64,000 bases of DNA from Cryptomeria japonica (lineage: Eukaryota > Streptophyta > Pinopsida > Cupressales > Cupressaceae). A program made the position numbers and the translations under genes. The stretch lies in the NCBI RefSeq assembly GCF_030272615.1, contig NC_081407.1, positions 376,954,877 through 377,018,876 on the forward strand, written 5' to 3'. The notes beneath the pieces were generated by a model, which made no database searches, was not told the origin of the DNA, and worked only from the letters and a program-made list of their open reading frames with translations. Shown in pieces: positions 1 to 11,840 of the stretch. Numbering within the stretch: the first letter of the stretch is position 1; each line of letters starts with the position of its first letter.

Positions 1-599
1 ATATGGAAGATGAAAGGGAAGAATATACGATGACATAAAAGGAGGCCAGATCTGTTGGTTCTTCGCAGTTGTGGGTCTTAGAGTTAAGAGACAAAGACAG
101 AGTCTCACGCCTGCAACATGGCATGGTGTCAATTTGCGTTAGAAGGCGAGAAATGGAGGATGTCAAGAGCATCGTTTCGTTGTTCGTGGCTGAAGTCGAT
201 GGAGTCTACATTGTTTTGGGGGTCTTTGATGGCCATGGCAGATTTCAGGCGACTTTGCACTACAAGGAGCGGATCCATGAGCCCTTTTATGTGAGGGCAG
301 AGGAGGTCACAGAATCGAGTGATTTTAAGAAACATCATTTGCCCCTAGCTTGCATCCAGAAGATTATGAAAGCGGACGAGGATGTGCACATGATATCTGC
401 AGAAGCCCCTTTTGTGTTCGCCAAAGCTTGCGAGGACCACCAATCAAAAAGTGATGATTGTTTTGCCCATGTTTTGATGACGGATTTGTTGAAGAAGTTG
501 GTAATTTTGTAGAATTCAGTGGGTTTGTAGCAGAGCATGTTGGTGACCAAAAAATAGTTGTTTTTTACGAGATTAAGGAATCCGGGCAACGTATTTAGG
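1..599 (+). pseudogene. PP2C / NF-YC chimeric fragment, copy 1
   Basis: This is the internal part of a chimeric retroelement, copy 1, cut by the window start. The open stretch 69-512 has two host-derived pieces in one frame. At about 120-255 it matches the start of the protein phosphatase 2C domain: HGMVSIC, then RREMED, then VFDGHGR, the metal-binding motif region. At about 321-435 it changes to the NF-YC histone fold, with [17 protein letters not shown] and [16 protein letters not shown] one-base loss near 457, compared with the copy at 51,520, shifts the frame and ends the ORF at 512. Catalytic residues later in PP2C and the NF-YC DNA-contact half are missing, so neither function is likely to remain. 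Confidence is high for the two family matches because the same order recurs at 51,170-51,492. Confidence 0.8.
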
Positions 600-1440
600 A
601 TTGCATACAAACAAATGACAAGAAGGCATTGCTGGACATAGCAGTTGGTCCTCCAATAGCTATGCTGAAGGTTTTTAATGTTGTTCATGGGTTGGAGAGG
701 TTGTTGTTGTCGGATCTGAGACTGATAGAGCACTATGCAAAGGACGAGTGTCTAATTCTGGCTCAAATTAGTGTGCAAGAGATAGTAGAAGGATGCTTGC
801 TAAAACACCTGTTTGCATTTAATCGAAACATTACAGTTGGTTGGCCATTTTGATTGGTATTTGAATGATGATGATGATGATGATGATGATATGGATTTCC
901 AGAAAGTAACAGATTTGAATGTAATGCATTTTGATTGTTTCGGTGCTCCAACCGTTTCGTCTGACGATAATGATAAGGATGTGACGGTTCTGTTGTCTAT
1001 TGGTACCACTGAATAGGCGATGATTCTGATTGGCGAGCGTAGTCCTTTAGAGGGGAGCTTGGGGCCAGAAACTACCAGTGGCAAGGTTTGCATATGTTGT
1101 TTGACTGTTATCAAGGAATATCAAAATAATTCAGAAGCCAATAAAACCACTTTCCCATTGGGATGGTTCCACACCGGCCATATCGGTTATCTTGACAAGG
1201 ACGGTTATCTTTTCTTGATCGATAGAATCAAGGAGTCCATTCACATTGGAGGGGAGAAAATATCACCATCGAAGGTAGATGCAGTGTTGTTATCTCTCCC
1301 GACGGTTGTCCAAGCCATGGCTTTTGGAATTGTCAATGAACAATACGACGAAGAGATGAATGTCGTCGTGGTTCTTCAAGAAAACATGATGGTTTTATTA
1401 ATGAAGATCATTTAATTGTGAACTATAAAAAGAATTTGGC
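600..1440 (+). pseudogene. AAE3-like acyl-CoA ligase fragment, copy 1
   Basis: The stretch 1,020-1,415 encodes the C-terminal part of an AMP-forming ligase of the AAE3 (oxalyl-CoA synthetase, formerly 4-coumarate-CoA-ligase-like 10) type. Visible motifs are GKVCICCLTVIKEY, GWFHTGHIGYLDKDGYLF, RIKESIHIGGEKISP and VDAVLLSLP. In the family the second motif is GDIGYLD with a catalytic Asp. Here that Asp is replaced by His, so activity is not expected. The N-terminal ligase domain and the last lysine region are absent. The segment 600-1,019 is an unrecognised linker (LEDIAVGP-like text and a GAT trinucleotide run at 868-890) that is also present at 51,650-51,960. It is the downstream part of the same chimeric element as the PP2C/NF-YC piece. 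Confidence 0.75.
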
Positions 1441-1705
1441 GAATCAAGCGTGCTTCAACTTGCAGGAGGAGAAAAACAACGAAGATTATAGATTTTAGAT
1501 TTTATGTTAAGGGCGAGCATAGGAGCAGGAGTCCATCAAGTAATAAGAGATGAGGTTTTCGATTCAGATTTGGTTTGGAGAAGACTCATTCAAAGTGTGC
1601 TAGAACAGAGTATGGAAAAGTTAAAATCTTCCATGGGTCTGGTTCCATAAGGATCAAAACGGAGAGCAGGGGATGTCACGGTGCATGACTGTGTCGGTTG
1701 GTCTT

Positions 1706-1717
1706 CACGGGGGAGAT
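1706..1717 (+). other. polypurine tract before LTR, copy 1
   Basis: A CACGGGGGAGAT tract directly precedes a TG-starting LTR. The same tract in the same place is at 52,749-52,760. This is the usual plus-strand primer of an LTR retroelement. Confidence 0.7.
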
Positions 1718-1931
1718 TGTTGAGATGTGAAGCCCAACAGACACGTGACCTTTTGGCTCCCTCAACTCTTCTATTCATACTTGAATATGAATGTATAAAT
1801 ATGTGTGCAGTCTATGTACTAGATGATTTGGATATTGGTTAATAGATGATTTCCCTGCTTGAGAGTGGACGTAGGCATTTGCTGAACCACTGTAAATCGT
1901 GTCTGGTGTCTCATTCTTTAATTTTGTTTTT
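1718..1931 (+). repeat. short 3' LTR of chimeric element, copy 1
   Basis: About 214 bp starting TGTTGAGATGTGAAGCCC. It is nearly identical to 49,664-49,877 and 52,761-52,969. The 3' edge is set by comparison with the 5' LTR, which is followed by a primer-binding site. The end sequence itself has drifted in this copy. Confidence 0.75.
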
Positions 1932-3003
1932 CTTTCATTGTTTTATGTTATTTCTCTGCTCAATTTAAACTGACTATTTTTACCTTTAATTTAATCTGGG
2001 TCTTCCTTTAAAATATACCATTTGATTTAATTTGAATTTTTTTAAAGATACACAATTCTGATGTATTTTATGTATAAGCTTACAAAATCTATAGAATATA
2101 TTAGTCTTAAATATTTTTAGTTATATTGATCTAATCTCATTTTAATTTATATTTGTTTTCCATCATGGAATAGATTATATCTATATAATTTTATGTTAAA
2201 AAATGTGACTCAACCTTGCATTCTAATGTTAACAACACAAAAAAGTAAAATTTAGGCAATTTTAGATAGTTTATTTTGGTTCCAAATCATGTTGAAACTA
2301 ATCTTGATGTTTTTATTGTTGAACTTAAGTCTACTCCAAAATCACTAATCTAAGAGAAAGGGATCAAACATTCTACATTGGAAGTTAGGCCTCCCATGTA
2401 AAAAATGTAAACATCTATGACAGAGATAATTTTAAGAAAGAGTTACACTTGTTGACAAACATATGGCACATCATAAGACATTTTTGAATGGAGATGATAG
2501 AGTTAAATTAAGTTGCCAAATTGATGAATGAATAATGATGATGTTATGACAAGTGTATAAAATATGATATTTTAGTCTTTGTACTTGCCTTACGATTTAG
2601 GCATTAGATTTTGACTAAGGATTTGGGTGGTTTTAGCTCATGATTTCCTCTTTATCATTTGATGATTTTCATGTACTATGCCTTCTATTTATTGGATGCT
2701 TGAGATGGTAGTTTGATAGTTTAGTTTTATAAATATTATCATGTTCTCTAAATATAGATTCATATTGGTATGTTGGTATGATATCTTGTAAAGGCTCGAG
2801 CTTGCAATTGTATTGTAACCCTTTTTGTGTTGCTAATAATACAATAAATTTGAGATTTGGAGGTGGGGATTTTTGTAAGGGGTTTTCCAAGTTATATGCT
2901 TTTGTTATGGTTGTGTACATTAATTTTGTGTTATGTATAACCTTTCTATTTACACATCGATCCACTTAGATTAATTGTGAAATATTTATTACGCTTCCTT
3001 TCA
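1932..3003 (+). repeat. AT-rich copia LTR (repeat R2), copy 1
   Basis: This stretch has no coding signal. 1,932-2,794 matches 52,970-53,838, and the parts near 2,000-2,070 and 2,905-3,003 match 33,930-34,133, so it is a dispersed repeat. It ends in TTTCA at 3,003, immediately before a tRNA-Met-type primer site and a copia gag. I read it as the 5' LTR of an older copia element into which the chimeric element had inserted. About 830 bp (2,075-2,905) is missing from the copy at 33.9 kb. The LTR start is not clear. Confidence 0.55.
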
Positions 3004-3005
3004 TT

Positions 3006-3017
3006 TGGTATCAAAGC
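3006..3017 (+). other. tRNA-Met primer-binding site of copia element
   Basis: TGGTATCAAAGC follows two bases after an LTR ending in CA. It is the standard initiator-tRNA-Met complementary site of plant copia elements. A gag-like reading frame starts about 110 bp downstream. Confidence 0.75.
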
Positions 3018-3123
3018 TTGATCATATTCATTATTGGGTGTTAGGATTAAAAGGATATTTTGTTCAAATTAAATTGGCTTTGGATAAGGTTGTGTGTAAA
3101 ACAAAATCCTTTTTGTAGAGAAT

Positions 3124-3457
3124 ATGTCATGCACATCTCTTATGGATATGGAAAAGTTTGATGGTGCAAAAATAATCAAGCTATAGAACCTCGAAACAAA
3201 GGATTTATTGTTGGATTGTGATCTTTAAGGTCTAGTCATTGGAATAAATCTTGGAACCATGCAATAAAAAAAATTGATGTTTTGAAAAAACATGAGGAGC
3301 CTCATTCAAATTTAAGAAAATGTTTCAAGAAAATTCATGAAGAATGAATATTTTCTAAAGAAGAAGTTATATTCATTAAAGATGAGTGACAATGACTCTA
3401 TTTTTGAATACCTAAATATGTCCAACACTTTGTTTTCCTAGAGTTCAAGCCTATTGA
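3124..3457 (+). pseudogene. copia gag fragment (R2, copy 1)
   Basis: The translation starts MSCTSLMDMEKFDGAKI, which fits the 'KFDGxNFxxWKxxM' start of Ty1/copia gag. Later it reads LKKKLYSLKMSDNDSIFEYL, the conserved helix of the gag (UBN2) domain. It has several stops and frameshifts and is cut off near 3,457, where a new LTR-like sequence starts with TGTTGTAGCA. A sister copy is at 34,248-34,520. It is dead. Confidence 0.65.
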
Positions 3458-6268
3458 TGTTGTAGCATTGTAAATTGTACACCTTAATTAGTGTGCCCAA
3501 TTTCACACTCTCCTAGCACTCATTTTAGTATTTCTCATTTCTATATGCATCATATGACCTTTTTTGTAATTAATTAATATTTAATTCAATAATATGGTTC
3601 TTTTTCCACTTTATTTAAATGATAGACACTAAACAATGGTCAATGCCTATGTCTCCTATTTTTAACATATCACGCGTGTAGTCTTTACTAACCTAATTTT
3701 TCCAACTTTCCCAACTACCAATTCTTCCCAATTTCACCCAATTTGACCTAATTTGACCTAATTTGTCTAAATTGAGGTCTCTCGATGTCAGTCTAACTGT
3801 TTTGCCTTGTAGGGTTAATTAAATGTTCAGTGTGTATTCCCCATAACTGAATAATTTATTTAAATTATTTAATTATCTAATCATGTCATCGCAATTGATT
3901 CAATATCTTTATTTATTTAAAATTATTTGTCCTAATTTTTGAAATAATTTTTTTTTAATTTGTTTTATGCGATTCTCTCCAAATACTCTTAATTTTTGAA
4001 TTTGGAAAACTAATATATTTCCCTATGTTATTTGATTGTCAAAAACCAATCTTAATTATTTGTCCTAATTTTCTTTTCCTAATTTTTAAAATATATTTTT
4101 TTTTATTTGTTTTATGCGATTCTCTCCAAATACTCCTAATTTTTGAATTTGGAAAACTAATATATTTCTCTATTTCATTTGATTGTCAAAAACCAATCTT
4201 TTTGGTAATATCTCATTCATTTTATTTTTAAATTAAAAAATGAGATGCAAAATTTGAAAATCATCTTTTTATGAGGAGATATTTAATAAATCTTATTTAT
4301 TAATTTCCTGCATTTATCCTCTCATGTGGGGATAATTCTTGATTTTTAATTTTTAATTCTTCTATTTATCCTCTCATAGGGAGATATTTAATAATTTTTA
4401 ATTATTAAATCTCCATAATTTCTCCAACTCACTTATTTGGTCTTCATGAGGAGATAATAAATATTTTATTTATTAATTATCCCTGATATCTTCTCCTTGA
4501 TTTTTTCGATTTTCATCCATCTCTTGAATGGTAGCTTTGTTGCATGCTCAATCAAGTCCATTTGATGTCACAAAAATCAATTCGATCTTTGACCGTCCAT
4601 TGAAATCTACATTTCTATAAAAGGAGGCCTATTTCTTCATTCAATTCATCTAGAATTTTAGTATCTTCATTATGTCAAAATAGCTTAGCAATAGTCTCAT
4701 TTTTATTATTTTGTTAGAAATTAGCATTTCTATCTTGCATAGCCACATTCCTAGTAAATCTCGAATATCACATCCTTTCTTTCATTTCATATTTTTACCT
4801 GCACGATGAGAGCGACGTATCAAAATAAGAGATGAAAGGAAGAACAACTAAGCTCTATTGGAGAAACATGGTTTGCATTTATGTTTTCATTTTAGTAGTT
4901 TTGTTGGCTAGATTAGGATAATTTAGCATAAATTTTAACTATTTTGTGATTCTCTTTGATTGTTCTTTGGTTTTCATGATTAACCCAATTTTATTGATGC
5001 ACAATCACATCATCTCTCTATTGTTTGGGCCCTTAAATCTAGATGTGTTCTTTATCTTTTATTATCCTAATTTATCCTTATCCTACCCAAAATTTTAACT
5101 TCCAAAACATATTTTGCATATCTGTACATCATGTTTGAGCCATTGATCTGGAATTACATTAGAACCCCTTTATCTTGCATCCCTAAAAAATTTGGGATAA
5201 AGTTGTTGAGACCAAGACTGTCACACTCCCTTGTTCCCACACTTTTTCCTTGAATTTCAAGAAGATAATTGGGTAGTTTTGCCCTATCCAAATTTATCTC
5301 TATGGGAAAATACACTAAATATAAGTCTTCCTAAAGGTGAATTGAATTATGAAATCCCAATATAAGGCAACCTCCTCAATTCGTTTCTACATCTGGAACA
5401 TCTCATCTCATGCTATCATTATCATCTAATTCAAGAGTAATTATTCTTCCTCAAGAACAGATCTGATTCAAGGAGCAATAAATTACATCAATACATCTTC
5501 ATATTATGTTTCAGTTATAATTTCATGATGGATTTTATGTGACTTATCATGTTTTTGCATCAAAACATGGATGACTTATGCCAAGAGCATTATAGCCTTG
5601 CCCTCAAAAGGCAGTCTTTCTAATTCAATTCAAGTTAATTTTATATTTTAATCAAGGTTAATTCCAAACTTAGGGTTTGACCTAGGAAAACCCCTATCCA
5701 CAACACCCTTTCTCCCCTCTTGTGTGTAACTATAGGTCATTGACAGAGACATAGAGTTTAGGGGACCTTCACTAGACTGATACAGACCTATTCTCAGAAA
5801 TTAGACATGATTTTCGTGGCTAGGGAACTTGGCATGCCCCTATGCTCAAGGTTCCCTCCAAATTTAGTGGAAAGCTTAGTCTTAGTCTCAGGAAGTAAAT
5901 TATCAGATCTTGTCCCGAAATCAAAAGATGGGCATTTTGGGCATCTCGATTTCATAGACTTGGCTCTAGATTGTAGATATAGGTGCACATTCAAAATTAC
6001 TATCCACCTATGTGTTTGCTATAGAATATTTGTTTGCTCATCAATCAATTGTAGCATTCTAAGTCATAGTTTCACATTTCTTTAACATATCTCCATAAGT
6101 CATTCACTTCCCAAAGCAACAAAAGAAGAAAAACCCCAAAAGTGTCATTGGACTGTCTTCTACAAGATTTAGTCAAATACAATCACTTCTTTAGGTGATT
6201 TATTATTCCAATGTTTGTATGAAAGTTTATCTTGGCCTTAGTCTTTCTCGATTCCATTTTCATCCATT
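3458..6268 (+). repeat. possible long LTR, gypsy-like
   Basis: This is a 2.8-kb non-coding stretch between a broken copia gag and an ORF that starts at 6,411. It starts TGTTGTAGCA and could end CATTACA at 6,268, followed by TTTGGTGAACCTGAC, which may be a primer site. It has a good TATA-type promoter (TCTATAAAAGGAGGCC near 4,615). The segment 3,961-4,220 holds an imperfect 147-bp tandem duplication, and the region 4,250-4,500 repeats a GGAGATA-type motif several times. No second copy is present in the window to prove the LTR, so the call is tentative. Confidence 0.35.
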
Positions 6269-6410
6269 ACATTTTGGTGAACCTGACTCTTCTCACACTT
6301 GCATATATTTTGGTTTTAAACTGTATATTTTCATTGCATACATTGAGAGAACATTGCTTTTGTTGTATCTTTGATGGCTTATGAGTATCTTGTTTGATCC
6401 AATTTGTAGA

Positions 6411-7243
6411 TGGAGTTGTTAAATTATTTTGCTAGTTCAATTTCAAGTTTTATTCAAGATTTTTATGATGTTTCCTTTTACCCATATGATGATAATCTAG
6501 CTATTCCTTTCATTCATAGTTATGGTTTACCCTCTCCTAAGGATCCTCCTACCCATGAGGACACTTTAGTGTGATAAAATATTATTAACACTTCTTTTAA
6601 ACCTCTCTCTCCTAAGGATGAAGTTTTGATGAATGATGTGGATCTTTCTCCTAAAATGCTCCTCTCACATAGGGATATGCTAGAGGAAGAGGGTGATATC
6701 ATAAACACCTTCCTTAATGTCACTTTATCTTCTATGCATGGCATTCCTCCTAGATATGAAGCATTGATGGATATAGTTAATCCTTCTCCCAAAGTTTGTC
6801 TTACCCATAAAGATACCTTGGAGCAAGAAGATGAAATCATTATCACTTTCCTTGATGCTCTCTCTCCTAAAGATGAGTCCTCAGAGAACAAAGAGCTTAA
6901 TCATGTAAATATTATTCATGTTTCTAGTCATGTGAGGCCTAGATTTATTCAACATCCTACTCAACCCCAAAACCAACACGTGATTAATGATAACAAGCCA
7001 AAGACACCTTGTAACAATATCTCAAATGTTGCAAAATGGATATGTTGAAGAAGTGATATGAAAAGACAATTGGAGCAAAATTATGGTCCCAAAATACATC
7101 ACAAATATAATTCTATTATCACAAAGTGAGATTCCAATGTTCTTCTCACTTCCATTTCTTCTCCTCCTCATCCTAAGAAACATGTTGATAAGGAAGTTAA
7201 TCTTGTTCAGAAACTCATTGCCTTAAATTCAATATATTAAAAT
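6411..7243 (+). pseudogene. unrecognised ORF with internal PSPK/THKDTLE repeats
   Basis: The best start is ATG at 6,411 (MELLNYFASS). The frame is open to an in-frame stop at about 6,574 and then again across 6,626-7,048 and on to about 7,243 with further breaks. The protein is acidic and has imperfect internal repeats of the form SPK...(L/T)HKDTLEQEDEIIxTFLD, seen about four times. I do not recognise a family. Position after a possible LTR and primer site suggests the first ORF of an LTR element. No zinc knuckle, protease or polymerase motif follows. The 7,215-7,370 flank resembles 62,820-62,960. Confidence 0.4.
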
Positions 7244-7440
7244 TTCAAAACTCAAAAACTTTTGTAAGCAAATTTTTTAACCGATTTTTATCTTTTGTAC
7301 GTCATATAATTTTACTTTACATCGGTTTAAATGTAAATTGTTTGGAGGACAAACATGACTTATAAATTTATTTATAAACAAAATATTTTTTTGTAAAGTT
7401 AGATCTCTTATCTTTGATTATTCATCTAATTTGTTTCACA
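7244..7440. repeat. AT-rich dispersed repeat
   Basis: Non-coding. The first 150 bp resembles 62,820-62,960 (shared words such as AAACTTTTGT and AACTGTTTGGAG-like text). I see nothing else in it. Confidence 0.35.
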
Positions 7441-8590
7441 TGTTTTTGATAAAGATGAACAGGTTTTACATGGACCCAAAACCAAAAGTTTTACAACAAC
7501 CGATCATCAGCCAAACAGACATGAACAAAATAGGGGAGCACCCTCGAGCAGTCACAAAAACAAAAGAGACACAGATAAACAAGACAAAAAAGAAAGAAAG
7601 ACTCTCAATTAAGAGAGAGCACCAGATCCTTGTTCTTCTGGATGGAAATCTTATTGATTTCCTCTAGTTCCTCCATAATGAATCTGCAGGTACCCTTGTT
7701 GCTGCTCCTGCTTCTATTTCTGGAACTAGGACCAGTGGTTTTGCTGTCTCCAACAGCCATATCTTCCCCTCCAATATCTTTCACCAGTTCACTATGGTAG
7801 GATCTGTAATCAACAACCATGGCATTGATCTTTTCAAGCCCCTCTATACTGTTGTTCATGGTTTCTTTTCTTATGTCACCAGGTTCTTGAGAGTTTTCTT
7901 AATCTCCACCATAGACTGTTCCATCTTTTCAATTCTTTGTTCATGATTGCAGTTCATCACCTCAACGTCCTAGGAGAGCTTTTGGGTCATAATCATGAGT
8001 TTCTCAGATTTGTTGGGCTCAGGGGAAGTAGTGAAGATATCAATAATCTCTTTAACCCCCTCTTTGAGGGTATCAAATTCGCGCTCCACCCACTTCCATC
8101 AGCTCTCCTGGCTTCTGGTAGCTTCCATAACCATATTCATCAGGTTACCAATCCTCTATATCCCATTGTTCTATTCTTTGGCCATGTTCCCTTGTTTTTC
8201 TTTCAAGACGTTGATAGGGATGTCCAAATTAATTCCCTGATCTGAAATCTTCAGACCATGGTCCTTAGCCACCAAATTTTTCTTTTTAGAGAGGGGCTCA
8301 GCCTTAGAGATTAGTTTGTTGGTGGTTTTGTATTTGCTAGCCACCCATCTGGGAGGATTCTTGCTTCTAAATGTCCTAGGGGTAACCATCATCTCCCCTT
8401 CATCCGCAGGTTTATATTCAGGGTCATCAAGAGGAACCCCACTTTCTTTCAAACTGATTTCCGAGTCAGAGACATCCTAGATATCTTTCTGTTGGCCAGT
8501 CTCAGATAGAGGGGGCACAACTTCAATGGATTTAGCGTACTCCATGATGAGCACAATAAGTCCCTCGTGGAGAACAGGGTTGTTTGGATT
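7440..8590 (-). pseudogene. LINE-like 3' remnant with coiled-coil ORF
   Basis: On the minus strand the element ends with a text like 'TTTTGGGTCCATGTAAAACCTG', split here for length. It resembles the 3' ends at 18,319 and 41,691, where ...AAAACCTGTTTATCC is followed by polyA. Open stretches on the minus strand at 8,452-8,171 and 7,859-7,605 have a charged, helical character. A piece near 7,900-7,960 reads EKMEQSMVEIKKTLKNL, a coiled coil. I do not recognise a catalytic domain. Multiple frameshifts make it a pseudogene. Confidence 0.4.
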
Positions 8591-8910
8591 CTCTAAATGT
8601 TTTTCGAGGCTATTTTCAGGAGAGGAGGCCAGATAGAAAAGAATATAAATGATTTTACCATGTCTAAAGTGATTTATTTCACATGTTCTTATGCATTTAT
8701 TATTTATTTCATTCTCATGTTCACATATCCTTATACATTTGTCTTATTGAATAGTTTATTACACACAAATAATCACATTTATTTTCATATACATGTTATC
8801 CTTTGTGATCTAGCCCCTTTTATATCTTTGGACTAGTTCATAGTCAAAAAGTCATTAATGCTATCACCAGGTAGTCTTGCCTTAAATTAAATTTGTACTA
8901 ATATCCTACT
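8591..8910. other. no recognisable feature
   Basis: AT-rich sequence between the LINE-like remnant and the start of the 2.5-kb duplication. I see no coding or repeat signal. Confidence 0.4.
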
Positions 8911-11388
8911 TTCACCATAAAAAAATAGCAGGTCTATTCTAATTTCTTCTCTAAAGTTAAAGAACAAACTCAGTTTCACTTCTTTTATAAAAGATATTTG
9001 AAGTGCTTGACAAAGAAGTATTTGAAAAAACATAATGTCAGAGATTGGCTGCAAGTGATAGCATCCAATAAGGATCGCAATGTCTTAGCTCATACATTTT
9101 TTTGTCTATGCACTATAGTATTTCAATATTTTGTTAAACCATGAAAATAAATATAATACTGTGATCATTTTTATGTAATGTTTCTTCCTCTATATTTAAT
9201 ATATAAAAAAAAATCGAGTTTATTTCATTAATTATTTATACATTGATTGTCATTGATTATAAATATATAAAAAAAAATGTTTATCTCGCGAAAAACAAGT
9301 GAATTAAAAGTCCAACTTACTTGTTGTAATTTCTTTTGCATAATTTCAATATTAAAAAAAAAAGTCCAACTAACTAGGTACATGTACATTGAACACCGAA
9401 AATATGTGGCATTGAACACCGACACGAAATAAAGGCTATGGCCCATGGGACGATGAAGCGTTAGGTGACATGACATTTGGGTTGTAGAAATCCTATGTAT
9501 AATGGGACCCACAGGAACTAACAATGGATATGCAGTGATATTGCCTTATGGTACGCACATCATTGAAAGTGAATGGTTAACATTTAGCCTTTAGGTGGCT
9601 TTAATGCTAGCTTGTGCGGACACATTATGTGGTTGAACTAGTACATGCGGAGGAATGATGATAGACTTTGTGATTAATGCCGAAGGCCACCGCCATTGTA
9701 TGTTAGAAATTAGAATTGAGTGAGAGGTTTTTAAATCTTAGGTGGATTAGAATTCTTGGTATCATACTATTTGCACTTGCAACTTTGTCTTGGGTTTCCT
9801 AAGCAGCATGGAAGTCAATTTCTCCTTCCATACTGATAAGAAATTAGTCCAATTTATCAGACAATTTACAGACAGGAGGCTAGAAGGTTTGTTCTTGTTT
9901 AAGGATGAGCGGTTGTACGAGAGAGTGAAAATGCTGTTAGGAGAGGAAATTGTCCATGTAGGTCATCGCTACAGAACAAAAATGGAGGCATTATCATTGA
10001 TTGCTGCTTGGGGTTTCCAATTTGAGGATGAGGTGGACAAGGTAAAAAATTCCTTGAGAATTATAATTGATTCAAACTACCCGTTAAATCTAGATAGTGT
10101 GTGTGCTCGTGTGGTCCCGAAGGTGGGCATTGTTCCTGAGGCAGGGGTGGTTGGTTTGGTGGCGTTGCTACCACTCATTCGATGGGATGATGATAATTTG
10201 AAGGCAAGATGCAGAGCTCTTGCTTGGCGTGGGTGGAAGGTCTTCAAAATATTCACAAGTTTGATGCAGTGTGATGAGGTTTTAATGGTCCTTCATGAAT
10301 TGGCATGTGCATAAGTGAGTCAAGAGTTGTGGCTGAGACTGAAGACTACCCAAGCAATGAAGCAACTCTCAAAATTTTATGATGATTCAAAGTACAAGCC
10401 GTTTCTAGGTTAATCCTGCTATGATCAGTGTTGTTTGGTATTTTCTATTTGTATATTTTTGTTCCATGTCCATTTTATCCCCAACTTTGTATGTATGAGT
10501 GGGATGTCTGCTACAAATTTTGGTACGCCGAATTACAATTTTGGGGTTTTTTCATGTAGTAGGGTTTTATTTTTTGTTGGGAATGGTGAGTTTGGCCCTT
10601 GGGGGAGTTTTTTGCGGTGGCAGAACTCTGGTGGTTTTAATATACCATACCACCTATACTTGCATATTTGAAATATTTTATTTCCAAGTAATACAATAGA
10701 AAAATTATCGATAAAAAAATGAAATATCATGCAAGTTTTGAAATTACATATTTAAATTATATATTTAATTTATTATAAATTTATATATTTAATTCATTTA
10801 ATTATCATTCAAATCCTATTGATAATGGGATGGATGACAACTGACAACGGATACTGTCATCCATTGGATGAGCACGAATCAACGCCTTAAGGTGTATTTT
10901 GGGCCGAATGTGGGATCTCTAAATTTTTTTACAAACTTTCATCAGAAACACGTGTCATTGAACACCAACAAGAAAGAAAGGTTATGGCCCATGGGACGAT
11001 GAAGTGTGAGGTGACGTGGTGTTTGGGTGGCATAAATCCTATGTGTTATGGGACTCATGACAACTGACAAAGGATACTATCATCCATTGGATGAGCACAG
11101 ATCAATGACGTGATGTGTATTTCAGGCCGAATGTGGGAACAATAATTTTTTTTTGCAAACTTCTAATGGAAGACTTCCATAAATAATAAACATTTAATTA
11201 AGTATAGTTCTATTCTAAATTTGTAATTGTATAGTTAATCAACTTTAATAAGCTCTATTTCGGGCAGAAGTTGAAAAGGATTAAAAAGTCTTCAAAAACC
11301 ATTCCTGAAAAGTGACTTGTGTCTATTGACGTGGTCGAAAAATGGAAAAAGTCCTTGGACCCACAAAAATTGACAACATATACCACCA
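8911..11388 (+). repeat. 2.5-kb direct duplication, unit A
   Basis: The segment matches 11,841-14,303 along its whole length. The left boundary is TTCACCATAAAAAA and the right is ACCACCATCCAT. The offset is 2,930 bp at the left edge. It holds an ORF (9,790-10,314) and flanking copies of a shorter module with GGCCCATGGGACGATGAAG (near 9,440 and 10,985) and GGGAC...GACAACTGACAA (near 10,835 and 11,050). Confidence 0.85.
9790..10412 (+). pseudogene. unrecognised helical protein gene, copy A
   Basis: The ORF 9,790-10,314 (174 codons) has a credible protein composition: FHTDKKLVQFIRQF, ERLYERVKMLLGEEIV, LSLIAAWGFQFEDEVD, SNYPLNLDSVCARVV, RCRALAWRGWKVFK. It looks all-helical, like a repeat-type scaffold, but I cannot name the family. 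The stop at 10,312-10,314 (TAA) is GAG in copy B, after which the same frame runs on to about 10,412 (VSQELWLRLKTTQAM). So copy A seems to have lost about 30 C-terminal residues. The start near 9,790 is uncertain, and the ATG at 9,808 is the first one shared by both copies. A fragment of a longer, possibly spliced host gene is also possible. Confidence 0.5.
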
Positions 11389-11774
11389 TCCATATATATA
11401 TATATGTATGTATGTATATACACACACACACACACACATATGTGTGTGTGTGTGTGTGTACATACATATATATACATACATATATACATATATATAGATA
11501 TATAGATATATATACATATGTATATATATACATACATATACATATATATGTATACATATATGTATATATATGTATACATATATATATATACATACATATA
11601 CATATATATGTATATGTATGAATATATATATGTATACATATATATATATATATATATATATGTATACATATATATATATATATATGTATACATATATATA
11701 TATATATATATGTATACATATATATATATATACTTATAAATGTATATATGTGTATATATGTGTATATATGTGTG

Positions 11775-11825
<51 letters not shown>

Positions 11826-11838
11826 ATATAAGATTTAA
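11389..11838. repeat. TA / TATACA / TG compound microsatellite
   Basis: About 450 bp of (TA)n, (TATACA)n and (TG)n at the exact junction of the two duplicated units. A (CA)n run at about 11,420-11,438 is followed at once by a (GT)n run at 11,442-11,459, which can pair as a hairpin. A pure TG run lies at 11,788-11,823. The long open frames on both strands here are low-complexity artefacts. Confidence 0.95.
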
Positions 11839-11840
11839 TT

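Noticed and set aside
3458-6268. Certain assignment as a gypsy LTR
   Set aside because: No second LTR copy and no typical gypsy genes follow, so it is kept as a possibility only.
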